From NCBI GenBank assembly GCA_964581605.1, contig CAZOPF010000090.1, positions 1 to 22,704 of the forward strand: a stretch of 22,704 nt of DNA, in the 5' to 3' direction. A program made the translations under genes and the position numbers. Each line of letters opens with the position of its first letter. Position 1 is the stretch's first letter. The notes below the pieces were generated by a model. It was not told the origin of the DNA. It worked only from the letters and a program-made list of their open reading frames with translations, and did no database searches. The stretch is from CAADGU01 sp964581605 (lineage in GTDB: Bacteria; Chloroflexota; Anaerolineae; Promineifilales; Promineifilaceae). Below, piece by piece: positions 21,704 to 22,704 of this stretch.

Positions 21704-22561
21704 TTAAGATTTGGTCTCTTGACTGGCGGCAATGGCGGCAAAGCCGACTGCGCCCAGACCCAAATGTGTGCCAATGGCCGGGGTGACTTCGGCAATGAGG
21801 GGTGTCTCACCAGCCGGGAACAGGTGGGCGGATTGCTGCTGTAGTTCAACGGCCGCTTCCGGCGCATGGACGTGCAAAATGGCAATCCGTTCAAACGGGC
21901 CAAACTCCTCCACCAGCCGCAGCATCTCCGGCAGCGCCTTCTTGCGCGTGCGCACACGGGCGATGACGTTCACCTCACCGGCGCTGATCATCATCACCGG
22001 CTTGATTTGCAGCAGCGTGCCGATGCCAAACTGCGCCCAACTGACACGGCCGCCGCGCCGCAGCGATTCCATGGTGTCAATCATGCCAAAGACGCGGGTG
22101 CGTGGGGCGCGTTCGTTCAGGATTTGCACAATTTCAGGCAGGGATTTACCGGCGGTGAGGGATTCTACGGCCGTGATCACCAACAACCCTCCACCCAACG
22201 TAATCTGCTGCGAGTCAAACACATGCACGGGGCAGCTATTTTCAGCCGCGTCCGCCCCCATCCGGGCATTGTCATACGTGGCGCTGAGGGCAGAGGCCAG
22301 GTGGATGGAGAGGATTTCCGTCGCGCCTTCCTGTGTCAACCGTTCATACACCTCGGCAAATGTGCCTGGTGAGGGGGCGGCGGTGGTGGGGTACGGTTCG
22401 TACTTCTCCAGATTGTCGTAAAACTCCTGTCGGGAAAGCTCTACCCCTTCCAGATACCCTTTTTCGCCGATGTTGACATAAACTGGCACAACGGTGATGC
22501 CATACTTCTCTACGATGTCTGGGGGGACATCCATGGCGCTGTCGGTGACTATTTTGATCAT
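21704..22561 (-). CDS. degV: DegV family fatty-acid-binding protein (FakB-like)
   Basis: Protein of 285 residues of the DegV/FakB family, which bind a single fatty acid and present it to the kinase FakA for phosphorylation and entry into phospholipid synthesis. The family start IKIVTDSAMDVPPDIVEKYGI, the TTAAPSPGTF segment (about 60-70, with Thr/Ser that hold the carboxylate), SIHLASALSATYDNAR, and GRVSWAQFGIGTLLQIKPVM are all present. The ATG at 22561 opens the domain; an in-frame TTG 15 bases upstream reaches into the hairpin and is rejected. It follows the end of fakA on the same strand after a nonad-repeat hairpin, supporting a FakA-FakB pair. Confidence 0.93.
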   Translation of the reverse strand: MIKIVTDSAMDVPPDIVEKYGITVVPVYVNIGEKGYLEGVELSRQEFYDNLEKYEPYPTTAAPSPGTFAEVYERLTQEGATEILSIHLASALSATYDNARMGADAAENSCPVHVFDSQQITLGGGLLVITAVESLTAGKSLPEIVQILNERAPRTRVFGMIDTMESLRRGGRVSWAQFGIGTLLQIKPVMMISAGEVNVIARVRTRKKALPEMLRLVEEFGPFERIAILHVHAPEAAVELQQQSAHLFPAGETPLIAEVTPAIGTHLGLGAVGFAAIAASQETKS

Positions 22562-22571
22562 GAAATGGTTG

Positions 22572-22633
22572 ATCAAAGATTACGCAGATTTCGCAGATAG
22601 AAAATAATCTGTGTCATCTGCGCAATCTTTGAT
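22572..22633. repeat. Nonad-repeat hairpin between fakA and degV
   Basis: The left arm 22572-22598 has 9-bp units (GATTACGCA, GATTTCGCA). The right arm 22607-22633 has complementary units (ATCTGTGTC, ATCTGCGCA). The arms pair over 27 positions with 4 mismatches around an 8-base loop. It lies 11 bp upstream of the degV ATG. No T-tract follows the stem. Confidence 0.9.
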
Positions 22634-22634
22634 T

Positions 22635-22704
22635 CTATTCCGCTCCTAAAATATAGTAATAATGCGGCTGGCCGCCGGGCAGGATTTCGACTTCGATGTC
22701 CGGG
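22635..22704 (-). CDS. fakA: C-terminal end of FakA/YloV-type DAK2-domain kinase (5' part outside window)
   Basis: The last 22 codons and stop of a minus-strand gene: PDIEVEILPGGQPHYYYILGAE. The pattern of an acidic strand, then GGQP, then aromatic residues, then a short hydrophobic end is the typical C-terminus of DAK2-domain YloV/FakA proteins, the ATP-dependent fatty acid kinase subunit. Its position directly before degV supports this. Too short for motif analysis. Confidence 0.65.
   Translation of the reverse strand, partial: PDIEVEILPGGQPHYYYILGAE

Larger units (their letters stand above)
122..22180. repeat. Dispersed palindrome ACGGCCGT, about 49 copies
   Basis: The exact 8-mer ACGGCCGT recurs about 49 times by hand count, for example at 122-129, 1351-1358, 1390-1397, 1777-1784, 1789-1796, 4860-4867, 7141-7148, 9891-9898, 13822-13829, 19004-19011 and 20215-20222. 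Random expectation in this length is below one. It occurs in most genes on both strands and in intergenic DNA, most often encoding Thr-Ala-Val or Asn-Gly-Arg. It is absent from vapBC, yccF and the kinase/GNAT remnants (about 12210-13820 lacks it). Near matches ending CGGCCG with one change are also common. Confidence 0.9.

Noticed and set aside
21451..21957. 168-residue version of the Doc antitoxin
   Set aside because: Its first 100 residues are degV read in another frame; the ribosome binding site and family start are at 21651.
1..22704. tRNA, rRNA, riboswitch or transposase genes
   Set aside because: I looked through all intergenic stretches for cloverleaf arms, rRNA words and IS ends and saw none; intergenic DNA is short and mostly accounted for by arrays, promoters and remnants.

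Overview
The window looks like a Chloroflexota (Anaerolineae/Ardenticatenia-like) chromosome segment from a draft or metagenome assembly. This placement is inferred from protein style and gene order, not from a marker gene. It contains two 100-N scaffold gaps, at 5354-5453 and 8877-8976. No rRNA, tRNA, CRISPR array or transposase was found.

Layout. 11-1800 (+): a lipoprotein glycoside hydrolase and a CopD-like membrane protein. 1814-2798 (-): a Phd/YefM-VapC toxin-antitoxin pair with paired TGTACA operators, followed by a DUF488 gene. 2882-7485 (-): a DUF3052/DUF5655 protein, a SulP anion transporter and a YyaL/DUF255 thioredoxin-fold protein; the first gap cuts the last two. 7616-9852 (+): one GT-C-type membrane glycosyltransferase, interrupted by the second gap and carrying two repeat arrays within its reading frame. 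9830-10657 (-): solitary trpA. 10820-12729 (+): YccF, an OmpR-type response regulator without a kinase, and a SHOCT-like membrane protein. 12837-13570 (+): remnants of a P-loop kinase and a GNAT acetyltransferase joined together. 13708-15036 (+): an AAA_14/DUF4143 ATPase with an unusually clear promoter and operator that predicts a leaderless mRNA.

15201-22704 is all minus strand. It reads, in transcription order, fakA (partial), degV, RHH antitoxin, doc, GNAT, putative restriction endonuclease, Dam-like adenine methyltransferase, recG, coaD and an Rpn-type remnant. The fakA-degV ... recG-coaD backbone is a familiar housekeeping neighbourhood. The toxin-antitoxin, acetyltransferase and restriction-modification genes look like an accessory insertion between degV and recG.

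Two genome-scale patterns stand out. First, the 8-bp palindrome ACGGCCGT occurs about 49 times (hand count), roughly once per 460 bp, in most genes and on both strands; it resembles the cyanobacterial HIP1 element with a different word. Second, at least nine loci carry short-period (7, 8 or 9 bp) degenerate tandem arrays, each with its own unit sequence. Six of these are arranged as two opposed arms that could form hairpins. Some lie between genes; others are read in frame inside the glycosyltransferase and inside recG. Neither pattern is explained by the annotated genes.
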